Shown: positions 42,395 through 53,708, counted from the first letter of the stretch. The stretch: 64,000 bases of DNA from Oceanobacillus halotolerans (GCF_010993955.1 NZ_WIXL01000007.1:62001-126000), one strand, 5' to 3'. Notes: generated from the sequence alone by a model not told the origin. Translations and numbers: made by a program.

Positions 42395-45379
42395 ATGAAA
42401 ATTAAATTCGATGAACAACAATACCAACTCGATGCAATGGAGTCAATTACAAACATTTTTGAAGGACAAACAACTAATGTCTCTAATTTTTCGGTTAGTA
42501 TGGGAGATATAATTGGTCAAGAAATAACAGAACTTGGCATTGGCAATAAATTGGAGTTATCCGAAGAAGAAGTGCTCGAAAATGTCCAAAACATCCAAAT
42601 GAATAACTATCTTCCAAAAAGTAGTCACCTGCATGATTGGAATTTTACGGTAGAAATGGAAACAGGTACTGGAAAAACGTATGTCTACACACGGACTATT
42701 TTTGAACTAAATAAGAAATACGGGTTTTCAAAGTTCATTATTGTTGTTCCCAGTGTTGCGATAAGAGAAGGGGTTTATAAATCGTTTCAAATGACGGAAT
42801 CTCACTTTAATGAATTATATCCAGGCCAACACTGTCACTTTTTTAAATATGATTCGTCCAAGCTGGAACAAGTTAGAGAGTATGCAACTAGTACGAATAT
42901 TGAAGTGATGATTATCAATATTGATGCTTTTCGAAAAAGCTTTGATGATCCGAAGAAAGAAAGCAAAGCTAACTTGATTCATCGTGAGCGGGATTCCATG
43001 AATGGGAAAAAGCCGATCCAATTTATTCAAGAAACGAATCCGATTGTGATCATTGATGAGCCGCAAAGTGTCGATAATACCGACAAGGCAAAAGAAGCCA
43101 TTGCGTCTTTACATCCATTATGTAAACTACGATATTCTGCGACTCATCGCGACCGTTATAATTTAATGTATAAGCTAGATCCAGTTGATGCCTATGAGAA
43201 AAAGCTTGTCAAAAAAATTGAAGTACTCTCGATTAATTCTGACGATGATTTTAATACACCTTATATTAAACTACTTGATGTATCGAATAAAAATGGCTAC
43301 AAAGCGACCGTAGAAATTGATGAACAAAAGAAAAATGGGACAGTCAAACGAGCTCGCAAAACGATTAATATGAAGGGGAAAACGAATCTGTATACATTAT
43401 CAGGTGAGCGCGACCTTTACCGTGGCTATGTGGTTGCTGGGATTGATGCCCATCCAGACAATCAATCGATTGAATTTGAAAATGGACAGGTGTTACATGT
43501 AGGCGAAGTAATTGGAGGATTAGATGATGATACATTAAAACGGTATCAAATTAGAGAGGCAATTCGTGCACACCTTGATAAGGAATTAAAGCTCGTTCAT
43601 CAAGGGGTCAAAGTGTTAACGTTATTTTTCTTGGATAGGGTTGAGAATTACCGGGTTTATCCGAAAGATGGCGAGTGGCAAAAAGGAAAATATGCTCTTA
43701 TGTTTGAAGAAGAGTACAATGCCTTAATTCGCTTACCTAAATACAAAACATTATTTGAAGAAGATGCCTATATTGCAAATCAACGAGCAGATGAAGTCCA
43801 TGATGGTTATTTTTCCAAAGATAAGAAAGGAAACTATAAAAATAGCCGAACGACTAAAGAGGGAACCCTTCGTGCGAATAAAGATGATGAATCTACATTC
43901 CAATTGATTATGAAAGAGAAGGAACGCTTATTAAGCTTTGATACACCATTACGGTTTATTTTTTCTCATTCTGCTTTAAAAGAAGGTTGGGATAATCCAA
44001 ATGTATTTCAAATTTGTACCCTTGTTGATACAAAAGATATATTAACAAAACGTCAAAAAATCGGCCGTGGCCTGCGCTTACCTGTCAATCAAGAGGGACA
44101 GCGTATATATGATGAAAATATTAATGTATTAACTGTTGTGGCGAATGAATCATATGAGGAATTTGCTGCGACATTACAAACAGAGATGGAAGAAGAGACA
44201 GGCCTTAAGTTTGGTTATTTGGAAAAGCACACATTTTCTGCAATATGGGAAGATGAGTCACAAGATTCATCAGCAAACAACTATGAAAAATCGGAAGTAT
44301 TATATGACTATTTTGTACATCAGGAATACCTTACTTCTAAGGGAAAAATTACAGATAAATTAAAAGAAGCTGTTGCAGAAGGGAAGTTAGAGGTCCCAGC
44401 GGAATATAAAGCAGTGAAAGAAGAGATTGAAGAAGTCGTCAAAGGATCTGTCAAAAAGCTCCCTGTTTTCAATAAAAAAGATGCAGTAGATATCCAATTG
44501 AATAAGGAAGTATTGTTAAGTGAGGATTTCAAAGCATTATGGGACCAAATCAAACATAAGACAACCTATTCAGTTGAAATTGATTCAGATACATTGATCA
44601 AACGTTCTGTAGTACAGATTAAGAAGCTAGAGCCATTTCGAGCTAGACGTATTCGGCGGGAAAATGCGTATGTCAAGGTGGATCGATCTGGTGTAACAGG
44701 CCAAGGCCAAACAATGCGAACAGAGGAAGTTTTAGAAGAGCAAAAACGATTACCTGACATTCTTCGTTATTTACAAGAGCAGACGAATTTGAAGCGTCGT
44801 ACATTGGTCGACATATTAGTTCAGTCAAAACGGTTAGATGATTTTAAAAAAAATCCACAAGCGTTCATGGAAACGGTCATGAAAATTATTAATAAAGAGA
44901 AGCGAAAATTAATGCTGGATGGCATTAAGTATGAACGAATTGGTGACCATGCATATTACGAGCAATCCTTATTCGAGAATGAAGAATTAATCGGCTATAT
45001 GAAAGTAAATGCGTTAAAGGTATCAAATCGTAAATCTGTATTTGATCATATTCGCTATGATTCTACGGTGGAGCGCGAGTTTGCTGAAAAGTTAAATGCC
45101 GACGAGGATGTGAAATTGTTTGTTAAGCTGCCATCTTCCTTTTATATTGAAACCCCACTAGGTCATTATAATCCGGACTGGGCGGTATTAATTGAAAAAG
45201 AAAATGTGGAACGATTGTATTTTGTCGTGGAGACGAAAGGGACTATGGATCGGGAAAATTTACGGATTGTCGAGCAAGATAAGATCAAATGTGGTCACAA
45301 GCATTTTGAAGCGTTACATACAGAAGTGGACTACAAACTAGCAAATGACTTTTCCACTTTTAAAGATGAAATATATTAA
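42395..45379 (+). CDS. res: Type III restriction enzyme Res subunit (helicase-nuclease)
   Basis: 994 residues, GGGGGG upstream of ATG 42395. SF2 helicase motifs: ETGTGKTYVYT (Walker A, about residue 89), IIDEPQS (motif II), RYSATHRD (motif III), FSHSALKEGWDNPNVF (motif V) and RQKIGRGLRLP (motif VI). The C-terminal PD-(D/E)XK nuclease reads YNPDWAVLIE and FVVETKGTM. It cuts between inverted, unmethylated sites after ATP-driven sliding from Mod. Length is normal. A terminator follows directly, so mod1-mod2-res is one unit. Confidence 0.95.
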   Translation: MKIKFDEQQYQLDAMESITNIFEGQTTNVSNFSVSMGDIIGQEITELGIGNKLELSEEEVLENVQNIQMNNYLPKSSHLHDWNFTVEMETGTGKTYVYTRTIFELNKKYGFSKFIIVVPSVAIREGVYKSFQMTESHFNELYPGQHCHFFKYDSSKLEQVREYATSTNIEVMIINIDAFRKSFDDPKKESKANLIHRERDSMNGKKPIQFIQETNPIVIIDEPQSVDNTDKAKEAIASLHPLCKLRYSATHRDRYNLMYKLDPVDAYEKKLVKKIEVLSINSDDDFNTPYIKLLDVSNKNGYKATVEIDEQKKNGTVKRARKTINMKGKTNLYTLSGERDLYRGYVVAGIDAHPDNQSIEFENGQVLHVGEVIGGLDDDTLKRYQIREAIRAHLDKELKLVHQGVKVLTLFFLDRVENYRVYPKDGEWQKGKYALMFEEEYNALIRLPKYKTLFEEDAYIANQRADEVHDGYFSKDKKGNYKNSRTTKEGTLRANKDDESTFQLIMKEKERLLSFDTPLRFIFSHSALKEGWDNPNVFQICTLVDTKDILTKRQKIGRGLRLPVNQEGQRIYDENINVLTVVANESYEEFAATLQTEMEEETGLKFGYLEKHTFSAIWEDESQDSSANNYEKSEVLYDYFVHQEYLTSKGKITDKLKEAVAEGKLEVPAEYKAVKEEIEEVVKGSVKKLPVFNKKDAVDIQLNKEVLLSEDFKALWDQIKHKTTYSVEIDSDTLIKRSVVQIKKLEPFRARRIRRENAYVKVDRSGVTGQGQTMRTEEVLEEQKRLPDILRYLQEQTNLKRRTLVDILVQSKRLDDFKKNPQAFMETVMKIINKEKRKLMLDGIKYERIGDHAYYEQSLFENEELIGYMKVNALKVSNRKSVFDHIRYDSTVEREFAEKLNADEDVKLFVKLPSSFYIETPLGHYNPDWAVLIEKENVERLYFVVETKGTMDRENLRIVEQDKIKCGHKHFEALHTEVDYKLANDFSTFKDEIY

Positions 45380-45383
45380 ATAT

Positions 45384-45422
45384 AAAAAACACCTATTCAT
45401 CATCAGAAATAGGTGTTTTTTA
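45384..45422 (+). terminator. Rho-independent terminator after res
   Basis: AAAAAACACCTAT and AAATAGGTGTTTTTT pair around a ten-base loop. Confidence 0.88.
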
Positions 45423-45500
45423 CTATAAATTCTATACGTATATAAATTTCTAATGTGCTCATCCATTTTACTATGAAAATGTAATGAGGATTTGTGCACA

Positions 45501-45953
45501 ATGTCCGAATTTTTAGCCGTAATTATTGGGCGATGATTTGGATTATATTAGGTGGCGGAGTTGTTTTAAGAATATCTAAAGCTGAAGGTGCGGGTTGGAT
45601 CGTCATTACAGTCGGCTGGGGTCTTGGTGTTACAATGGGAGTATATGCTATTGGGAATTTTACAGGTGCACACCTTAATCATGCTGTAACATTAGGATTT
45701 GCAGTAGCAGATGAGTTCCCGTGGGAAAAAGTACCATTATATATATTAGCACAGATGATTGGTGCTTTTATTGGAGCAGTGGTTGTTTTCCTCAATTATT
45801 TACAACACTAGAAGGAAACAGAGGGTAAGACGGCGAAAAGTATTTTCGACGGACCCTGCGATACGAAGTCCCTTTTCCAACTTAGTAAGTGAAGAAATCG
45901 GTACATTTATCTTGTTAATGGGACTGACGTTTATCGGTGTGAACGATTATTGA
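45501..45953 (+). pseudogene. glpF: Glycerol facilitator GlpF, decayed and truncated
   Basis: From ATG 45501 the frame gives SEFLAVIIG, then a one-base loss near 45531; the next frame gives MIWIILGGGVV, GWGLGVTMGVYAIGNFTGAH and QMIGAFIGAVVVFLNYLQH. A TAG at 45809 stands for Trp (LPHWK in B. subtilis GlpF). An extra A near 45838 shifts the frame again to VFSTDPAIRSPFSNLVSEEI, ending GVNDY. The second half with the second NPA box is missing, and the first NPA box reads LNHAV instead of LNPAV. It lies 60 bp before intact glpK, as in a glpFK operon. Confidence 0.9.
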
Positions 45954-46000
45954 GTAAGCATAAATTGACAGCAGAAAAGGTGGAAGAAAAGTTTACATAG

Positions 46001-47506
<1,506 letters not shown>

Positions 47507-47511
47507 GTTTC

Positions 47512-47542
47512 AAAAAAGCTATCCGAGTTTGGATAGCTTTTT
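47512..47542 (+). terminator. Rho-independent terminator after glpK
   Basis: AAAAGCTATCC and GGATAGCTTTTT form an eleven-pair stem with a five-base loop. Confidence 0.88.
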
Positions 47543-47669
47543 AGCACGTTAGGAAAGTATAAAATTTTAGCTAAGAAGTAGACTCGACGTAGCTAAAATT
47601 TTAATGTCCCAAGTATAAGAAAAACGAACACATTCGCTAAAGGACGAGCGAATGCGAGTTTTTCTAATG
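47543..47669 (+). repeat. 125-bp double-hairpin repeat, copy C
   Basis: The best-preserved copy. Hairpin one: AAAATTTTAGCTA (47561) with TAGCTAAAATTTT (47590). Hairpin two: GAAAAAC and CATTCGCT with AGCGAATG and GTTTTTC. It sits immediately after the glpK terminator. Confidence 0.9.
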
Positions 47670-47687
47670 TAGTTGTATATTCGTTAT

Positions 47688-48164
47688 TTATTGATGATAT
47701 TCTTTTTCCGTTCCATCTGGAAATGTAATTTCTAGCTCTACTTCTTCGGTGTCTTCTGTAATATCGAAAGCCTCTAGAACATCACTTATAACAACTTTAT
47801 CTGGTGTATGTTTATTAAAATCAAACGTTGTGAAAGTGCCATGTAATTCTTCCATTGCATAATCTCCAGCTAAATCAATATCTTTTGTCTCGTCAACGTA
47901 AGATGCTTCCATTCTATCCTCATCATTTTTATAGTGAATCATGATATCATCATCTTCGTTATTATAATTAAGTTCCAGCTCAAATTCTACAAAAATGTAA
48001 TCAGTCTCTGTATCGGTGGTCGAACTTAAATTTTCAACATTTGGATTTTCTTGCTCCGTATCAGCTGTATTTTGTGGAGGATTCTCTACTTTATCATCCT
48101 CTCCACAGGCTACAAGGGTTACGAAGAACAGTATTAATCCTGTCCACTTCATTTTATTAACCAA
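47688..48164 (-). CDS. YusW-like lipoprotein
   Basis: About 158 residues from TTG 48164, preceded by AGGAGTGATCC. The signal MKWTGLILFFVTLVACGEDD has a lipobox (LVAC). After an acidic Thr/Asn-rich linker, the domain reads FVEFELELNYNNEDDDIMI, DLAGDYAMEEL and DVLEAFDITEDTEEVELEIT followed by FPDGTEKEY, the pattern of the YusW-like family. Function unknown; extracytoplasmic. No partner gene. Confidence 0.75.
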   Translation of the reverse strand: MVNKMKWTGLILFFVTLVACGEDDKVENPPQNTADTEQENPNVENLSSTTDTETDYIFVEFELELNYNNEDDDIMIHYKNDEDRMEASYVDETKDIDLAGDYAMEELHGTFTTFDFNKHTPDKVVISDVLEAFDITEDTEEVELEITFPDGTEKEYHQ

Positions 48165-48418
48165 CGGGATCACTCCTAACCAGAAAACTTCATTTCTTAC
48201 TATTTCCAGACAAGTATGGAAATAAACATGATGAGGAAGTGACTTCAAAAAGTAGTTCTAAAGATGATCGCGGAAGTCGCTGAAGTCAGCGAAACTACCA
48301 ATAGGCAAATTACCAATTTTAACAATTTAAACCACAAATTTACCAAATTTTTATCCTTTACTATAAGGCATAACCTATTTATTTCTTGTAATGCTAGTTA
48401 AAAGAGGTGAAGTCTTAT

Positions 48419-50053
48419 ATGAAAACAAATTTAATTGATTGGCCAACGTTTATTGGTGCGCTTTTGTTACTATTATTAGTAACAATACCGTTGATGATTT
48501 TTCCTGAAGAAGGTGCAGCGGTTGTCAATATGGCAAATGATTTTATGACGGGAAACTTTGGTGTTTTATATTTAATTATGGGCCTTGTAGTCTTTGCATT
48601 TCTTTTATTTGTGGCGTTTAGTAAGAATGGACACGTAAAGCTTGGAGAAGAAAATGAGGATAGGGAATTTGGTACATTTTCTTGGGCGGCGATGTTATTT
48701 GCCGCTGGGATTGGTTCAAGTATTTTATATTGGGGAATGATAGAGTGGGCTTACTATTATCAAGGTCCTCCTTTTGGTCTTCAAGCAGAATCACAAGCAG
48801 CACTCGAATGGGCACCTACTTATGGAATTTTCCATTGGGGGCCGATTGCATGGGCAATCTATACACTTCCAGCATTACCAATTGCTTATTTTTACTATGT
48901 ACGTAAAAAACCCGTTTTAAAAGTTAGTGAGGCAGTAAGACCTGTTCTTGGTCGACTGGTTGACGGTCCTTTAGGAAATATAATTGATGTCTTATTTATG
49001 TTTGGACTAATGGGTGGTGCTGGTACCACGTTAGCGCTAGGAACGCCAATGATATCGGAAGGCATCAATGAAATTACAGGGATTCCCGCAACTATTGGAT
49101 TAAATACAGCGGTTATGTTAATTTGTACAGGGATTTTTGCATTCAGTGCTTATTCTGGATTAAAAAAAGGAATTAAATTTTTGAGTGATATTAATTTATG
49201 GTTGACGTTATTTATTCTTGGTTTTGTCTTCTTCGTTGGGCCAACATTATTTATTAGTGAAACAACATTTACGAGTATTGGGCTTATACTTGATAACTTT
49301 TTCCAGATGGCTACATGGCTAGAACCATTAGGAACAATTGGTGCCTATCAAGAAACAGGATTTCCAGAGGCATGGACTGTATTTTATTGGGCATGGTGGC
49401 TTGTATATGCACCATTTGTTGGACTCTTTGTTGCACGTATTTCGCGTGGACGAACCATTCGCGAAATGATTTTAGGGACGATGATATATGGTACCATTGG
49501 GTGTATTTTATTCTTTGGCATTTTAGGTAACTTTGGTCTGTACTTACAGTTGACAGGTAGCTTTGATGTCATAGGATTTATGGGTGAAAATGGAGCACCT
49601 GCAGCCATTATAGCCATTCTGACACAACTCCCATTTGCGAATGTAATTGTAGCACTCTTTACGATTTTGGCGATTATTTTCTTAGCGACAACATTTGATT
49701 CTTCGTCTTATATTTTGGCAGCAGTCGTTCAAAAAGAAGTGCAGTCTGAACCTTTACGATGGAATCGCCTATTTTGGGCATTCACCTTATCCTTTTTACC
49801 ACTAGTTTTGATGTATATCGGCGATTTAGAAACCTTACAGACAGCTAGTATTGTTGCAGGGTTTCCTGTTATTTTTATTATGCTGTTACTTGCATGGTCG
49901 TTTATGCGTGCATCAAATGAAGATATTCGTGCATCCAAAAATTATGAACCACCAACCATTTTTATTGATCGTAAAGAAAATATGGAACACTTAAAGCGAA
50001 AGAGAAGACGTACTGCTATGGAAGCGTTACAAGATAAAAATATAGATGGTTAA
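48419..50053 (+). CDS. BCCT-family osmolyte (betaine/choline/carnitine) transporter
   Basis: 544 residues from ATG 48419 with AAGAGGTGA upstream. Twelve hydrophobic helices; LFAAGIGSSILYWGMIEWAYYY holds the Trp-rich substrate motif of BCCT carriers and FYWAWWLVYAPFVGLFVARIS the conserved helix-8 segment (WxxWWxxxxPFVGxF). The GIGSS form suggests Na+-coupled glycine betaine uptake as in OpuD/BetL, consistent with a halotolerant host, but the substrate is inferred. A strong hairpin terminator follows. Confidence 0.92.
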   Translation: MKTNLIDWPTFIGALLLLLLVTIPLMIFPEEGAAVVNMANDFMTGNFGVLYLIMGLVVFAFLLFVAFSKNGHVKLGEENEDREFGTFSWAAMLFAAGIGSSILYWGMIEWAYYYQGPPFGLQAESQAALEWAPTYGIFHWGPIAWAIYTLPALPIAYFYYVRKKPVLKVSEAVRPVLGRLVDGPLGNIIDVLFMFGLMGGAGTTLALGTPMISEGINEITGIPATIGLNTAVMLICTGIFAFSAYSGLKKGIKFLSDINLWLTLFILGFVFFVGPTLFISETTFTSIGLILDNFFQMATWLEPLGTIGAYQETGFPEAWTVFYWAWWLVYAPFVGLFVARISRGRTIREMILGTMIYGTIGCILFFGILGNFGLYLQLTGSFDVIGFMGENGAPAAIIAILTQLPFANVIVALFTILAIIFLATTFDSSSYILAAVVQKEVQSEPLRWNRLFWAFTLSFLPLVLMYIGDLETLQTASIVAGFPVIFIMLLLAWSFMRASNEDIRASKNYEPPTIFIDRKENMEHLKRKRRRTAMEALQDKNIDG

Positions 50054-50098
50054 ACGAAAAGGCATGTGGGTTAATCAACTCTCACATGCTTTTCGTTT
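50053..50098 (+). terminator. Rho-independent terminator after the BCCT gene
   Basis: AACGAAAAGGCATGTG pairs with CACATGCTTTTCGTT over about 15 bases. Confidence 0.8.
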
Positions 50099-50215
50099 GC
50101 GAGGACGTGCTAGTAGACGTTGTCAGGATGCCCGCGTTTATGTTGGCGAAAAAATTCAAATGATTCTGTTATAATAAAGAAAATAACATAATGAATAGGA
50201 GAGGGGACGTTTAGA

Positions 50216-51607
50216 ATGCAACTTTTTGAGGAGCTAGTTAATGAATTAGATAAGGAGCGTGTGACGACCAATCATACTGTTTTAACGGAGCATAGTTCAG
50301 ATGAATCTTATCATACACCACATTTACCAGATGTGGTTGTGTTTCCAGAAAATACGGGAGAAGTGAGAAAGGTAATGAGATTGGCTAATAATGCCAATGT
50401 TCCAGTTGTCCCATATGGATTAGGTTCCAGCCTTGAGGGAAGTGTCATACCGAGTAAAGGTGGGATTACAATTGATTTTTCCTATATGGATCAAGTACTA
50501 GAGGTGCGACCTGATGATTTCCTAGTAAAAGTTCAGCCAGGTGTTACACGTACACAACTCAATAAAGAGTTAAAAAAGTATGGGTTATTTTTCTCAGTGG
50601 ATCCTGGTGCTGATGCGACAGTTGGTGGAATGGCAGCAACCAATGCTAGTGGGACAACAGCGGTTCGTTACGGAATCATGCGTGATCAAGTTCGGGATTT
50701 AGAAGTAGTGTTAGCAGATGGCAGTGTTATACATACAGGTAACATGGCAGCGAAATCCTCCTCAGGTTACCACCTAAACGGGCTGTTTGTTGGGTCTGAA
50801 GGAACATTAGGCTGTTTTACAGAGTTAACGCTACATGTTTATGGGATTCCAGAGCATGTTATGGCAGCTAGAGCCTCTTTTGATACGGTTGATGATGCAG
50901 TGGAGACAGTGATTGCGCTTATGCAAGCTGGGATTCCTGTTGCAAGGGTGGAACTAGTAGATGAAGCCTCTCTCAAACAAATGAATCATTATAGTGAAAC
51001 GACCTATCCAGAAGTACCGACATTATTTCTGGAACTACATGGAAATGAAGCAGGTTTAGAACAAGATGTTGCGTTTATGAAAGAGATTGTGATGGACTAC
51101 AATTGTCGTGATATCCAATTTGAAACCGAAACAGCAGCACGTAATCAGTTATGGGAAGCAAGACACAACGTAGCTTATGCCTATATACACGGTCATCCAG
51201 GAAGAAAACAAATGGTAACTGATGTTTGTGTACCAATTTCTGAACTTGCTGGTGCTGTCAAAGATGCCAGACTAGCTGTGGAGGAGTCCGGTCTCTCAGG
51301 AGGCATTGTTGGTCATGTTGGAGATGGTAATTATCATATTTTGCTAATGATTGATGTAGATGATCCAGATGAAATAGAACGGGCAAATAAAGTAAATGAA
51401 CGAATTGTATATTATGCATTAGAACGTGGAGGAACGTGTACGGGTGAACATGGTGTAGGAATTGGCAAACAAAAATATCAAGTACAAGAACATGGTCCAT
51501 CGTTAAATATCATGGAACGGATTAAACAAGCATTAGATCCAAAAGCACTCTTAAATCCATCTAAAATTGTGAATGTAGCGGATAAAGCAGTACAACTGGA
51601 TAAATAG
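50216..51607 (+). CDS. GlcD-type FAD-linked oxidase (D-lactate/glycolate dehydrogenase)
   Basis: 463 residues, GGAGAGGGG upstream. The FAD_binding_4 domain shows VPVVPYGLGSSLEGSV, TVGGMAATNASGTTAVRYG and GLFVGSEGTLGCFTELTLH; the C-terminal FAD-oxidase domain ends TCTGEHGVGIGKQKY and HVGDGNYH, with a conserved His for catalysis. Such enzymes oxidise D-2-hydroxy acids to 2-oxo acids and reduce a quinone or an electron carrier. Without glcE/glcF neighbours it is better called a D-lactate dehydrogenase-like enzyme. A terminator follows. Confidence 0.88.
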   Translation: MQLFEELVNELDKERVTTNHTVLTEHSSDESYHTPHLPDVVVFPENTGEVRKVMRLANNANVPVVPYGLGSSLEGSVIPSKGGITIDFSYMDQVLEVRPDDFLVKVQPGVTRTQLNKELKKYGLFFSVDPGADATVGGMAATNASGTTAVRYGIMRDQVRDLEVVLADGSVIHTGNMAAKSSSGYHLNGLFVGSEGTLGCFTELTLHVYGIPEHVMAARASFDTVDDAVETVIALMQAGIPVARVELVDEASLKQMNHYSETTYPEVPTLFLELHGNEAGLEQDVAFMKEIVMDYNCRDIQFETETAARNQLWEARHNVAYAYIHGHPGRKQMVTDVCVPISELAGAVKDARLAVEESGLSGGIVGHVGDGNYHILLMIDVDDPDEIERANKVNERIVYYALERGGTCTGEHGVGIGKQKYQVQEHGPSLNIMERIKQALDPKALLNPSKIVNVADKAVQLDK

Positions 51608-51612
51608 AATTC

Positions 51613-51650
51613 TTGAAAACCGTCTCCATCATGGAACGGTTTTCTTTTTG
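51613..51650 (+). terminator. Rho-independent terminator
   Basis: GAAAACCGT and ACGGTTTTC form the stem, followed by TTTTTG. Confidence 0.85.
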
Positions 51651-51750
51651 TATTTCCCCATCCTTTTCACATAAATTAACATCATTATTTTTCCTAATAT
51701 AGGGGAATGTAAATGATGTGATAGATGTGATAGGTGAGGAGGATATAGGT

Positions 51751-53082
51751 ATGGGACAAGCAAAAGACTCTAGTCAATCGAGCCATAATATGAAATGGTG
51801 GCAATTATCCCTATTTGGTGTAGGGTGTACAATTGGTACAGGTTTCTTTCTAGGGACTAGTCTAGGGATTCAATTAGGTGGTCCAGCTATGCTTTTGGCG
51901 ATTATTATCGCAGGGATCGCTACGTATATCGTCTTCGATGCGTTGGCTAATTTGACAGCGGACCACCCAGAAAAAGGTGCATTCCGTACGTATGCGAAGC
52001 AAGCCTATGGACAGTGGGCTGGTTTCAGTATTGGCTGGATGTACTGGTTTTCGGAAATATTAATTATGGGAAGTCAATTGACAGCATTATCGATTTTTTC
52101 TCGGTTTTGGTTTTCACATATTCCATTATGGGTATTTGCGGCAGGCTATGCAGTGTTAGGAATTATCGTCTTATTGGTCGGTTCGAAGGCATTAAGCCGT
52201 TTGGAAAATATATTTGCCGTAATGAAACTTGCAGCCATTCTTATGTTTATTGTGATTGCAGCTCTATATGTATTTGGTTTCTTTAGTGGCGTAGGTGAAT
52301 TAAATACACCACAATCTATTGGAGATTTCTTTCCGACTGGATGGACTGGTTTTTGGGCTGCTCTGATATTCGCATTTTACGCGTTTGGTGGCATTGAAAT
52401 AATGGGGTTAATGGCTATTCAGTTAAAGGATCCTAAAGAAGCACCAAAATCGGGAAAAGTCATGATCTTAACATTAGTTATCATTTATGTTATATCTCTT
52501 GGTCTTGCATTACTATTAGTCCCTTGGAATGATTTTACAGCAGATGAAAGTCCATTTGTCGTAGCACTTGGTGATTTTAATATGGATTTTATTCCTCATC
52601 TCTTTAATGGTGCCATTATTATTGCGGGGTTTTCCACAATGGTTGCGTCGTTTTATGGGGTGACCACGATTCTTGTATCATTAGCCGAAGATGGTGATGC
52701 GCCAAAAGTGTTTGCCAAACAGGGAAAATTAGCAATTCCACTACCAGCATTAGGCATATTGATCATTGGTTTAATTGCATCGATTATTTTATCGCTTGCT
52801 TTACCAGAGAAAATCTACACTTATATCACTACAGGCGCAGGCCTTATGTTATTGTATAACTGGTCGTTTATCATTATGTCGGCGCAAAAGTTACGAGACC
52901 CCGCTATCAAAGACCGCGTAAAGTATATGACGGGTATCGTTTTAATCCTAGCGGGGGTTAGTGGGACGATTTCAGATAAGACAAACCGCCCAGGCTTTTT
53001 TATCAGTATTGGAATCCTAGTAGTTATTGGAATTGTTGTTTTGTTCATGCGCCGAAAATGGAAAAAGAATGACAAACATTAA
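51751..53082 (+). CDS. Amino acid permease, APC superfamily
   Basis: 443 residues; ATG 51751 has GAGGAGGA upstream. Twelve helices with LFGVGCTIGTGFFLGTSLG in helix 1 (the GxGxGF substrate loop), PEKGAFRTYAKQAYGQWAGF in helix 3 and IFAFYAFGGIEIMGLMA in helix 6 mark the amino acid transporter (AAT) group. Substrate cannot be told. Its stop overlaps that of the convergent LysE gene by 4 bp, so the two genes share their terminal bases. Confidence 0.88.
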   Translation: MGQAKDSSQSSHNMKWWQLSLFGVGCTIGTGFFLGTSLGIQLGGPAMLLAIIIAGIATYIVFDALANLTADHPEKGAFRTYAKQAYGQWAGFSIGWMYWFSEILIMGSQLTALSIFSRFWFSHIPLWVFAAGYAVLGIIVLLVGSKALSRLENIFAVMKLAAILMFIVIAALYVFGFFSGVGELNTPQSIGDFFPTGWTGFWAALIFAFYAFGGIEIMGLMAIQLKDPKEAPKSGKVMILTLVIIYVISLGLALLLVPWNDFTADESPFVVALGDFNMDFIPHLFNGAIIIAGFSTMVASFYGVTTILVSLAEDGDAPKVFAKQGKLAIPLPALGILIIGLIASIILSLALPEKIYTYITTGAGLMLLYNWSFIIMSAQKLRDPAIKDRVKYMTGIVLILAGVSGTISDKTNRPGFFISIGILVVIGIVVLFMRRKWKKNDKH

Positions 53083-53708
53083 TGATCTAGTAATAGTACA
53101 ATCCCTTGATACCCAAAATAAATACCGAAACCGATTAGCACGATACCAGATAGGATGGCAATTAAATGAAGTACTTTTTCATTTAGTATTTTACGAAACC
53201 CACTGGAAACACCTGCCATGAAGAGATCCCATGTTAATAATCCTAAAAAGATGGCACCGCTATAAAAAATGAGTGCTTGTGTACCATAGGTAGCTGCAGT
53301 CTTTGCTAAAACAGATCCATAAATTCCTAACCAAAATAAAATGGTTAAGGGATTTGTAATGGACATCATAAATCCTGTGAAGAATGATCTATGCAGCCGG
53401 ACAGCACTTCGACTATTATTTGCTTTTATTTCTTTTGTGCTAACCATACTTTCAATCCCTGTATAAATGAGGACAAACGCACCAAATAACCATAAAAAGG
53501 TTTGGATAAACGGTGTATCGATCAAATGGAAAATTCCTAAGTAAACAATGAGCATGTATATGCCGTCTGCCACAATAGCACCAAGCCCTACAAACCATGC
53601 TGGGAAAAATCCCCCTTTAATCCCTTTATCAAGCTGTGCTGCATTTACGGGTCCAATTGGAGCTGCTAATGATAAGCCTAATAACACATAACTAAGAAAT
53701 ACATTCAC
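53079..53708 (-). CDS. LysE/RhtB-family amino acid exporter
   Basis: 209 residues; GTG 53708 is chosen because GGTGGGGTG lies just upstream and the product then begins with a membrane helix. GLSLAAPIGPVNAAQLDKGI is the family signature (PGP/IGPVN region), and SITNPLTILFWLGIYGSVL is the other conserved helix. Six helices in all. The family exports lysine, threonine, homoserine or related compounds. Convergent with the permease, so the two may act in opposite directions on amino acids. Confidence 0.88.
   Translation of the reverse strand: MNVFLSYVLLGLSLAAPIGPVNAAQLDKGIKGGFFPAWFVGLGAIVADGIYMLIVYLGIFHLIDTPFIQTFLWLFGAFVLIYTGIESMVSTKEIKANNSRSAVRLHRSFFTGFMMSITNPLTILFWLGIYGSVLAKTAATYGTQALIFYSGAIFLGLLTWDLFMAGVSSGFRKILNEKVLHLIAILSGIVLIGFGIYFGYQGIVLLLDH

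Noticed and set aside
45501-45811. A functional short aquaporin
   Set aside because: Frameshift near the start, lost Pro in the NPA box, premature stop and missing second half.
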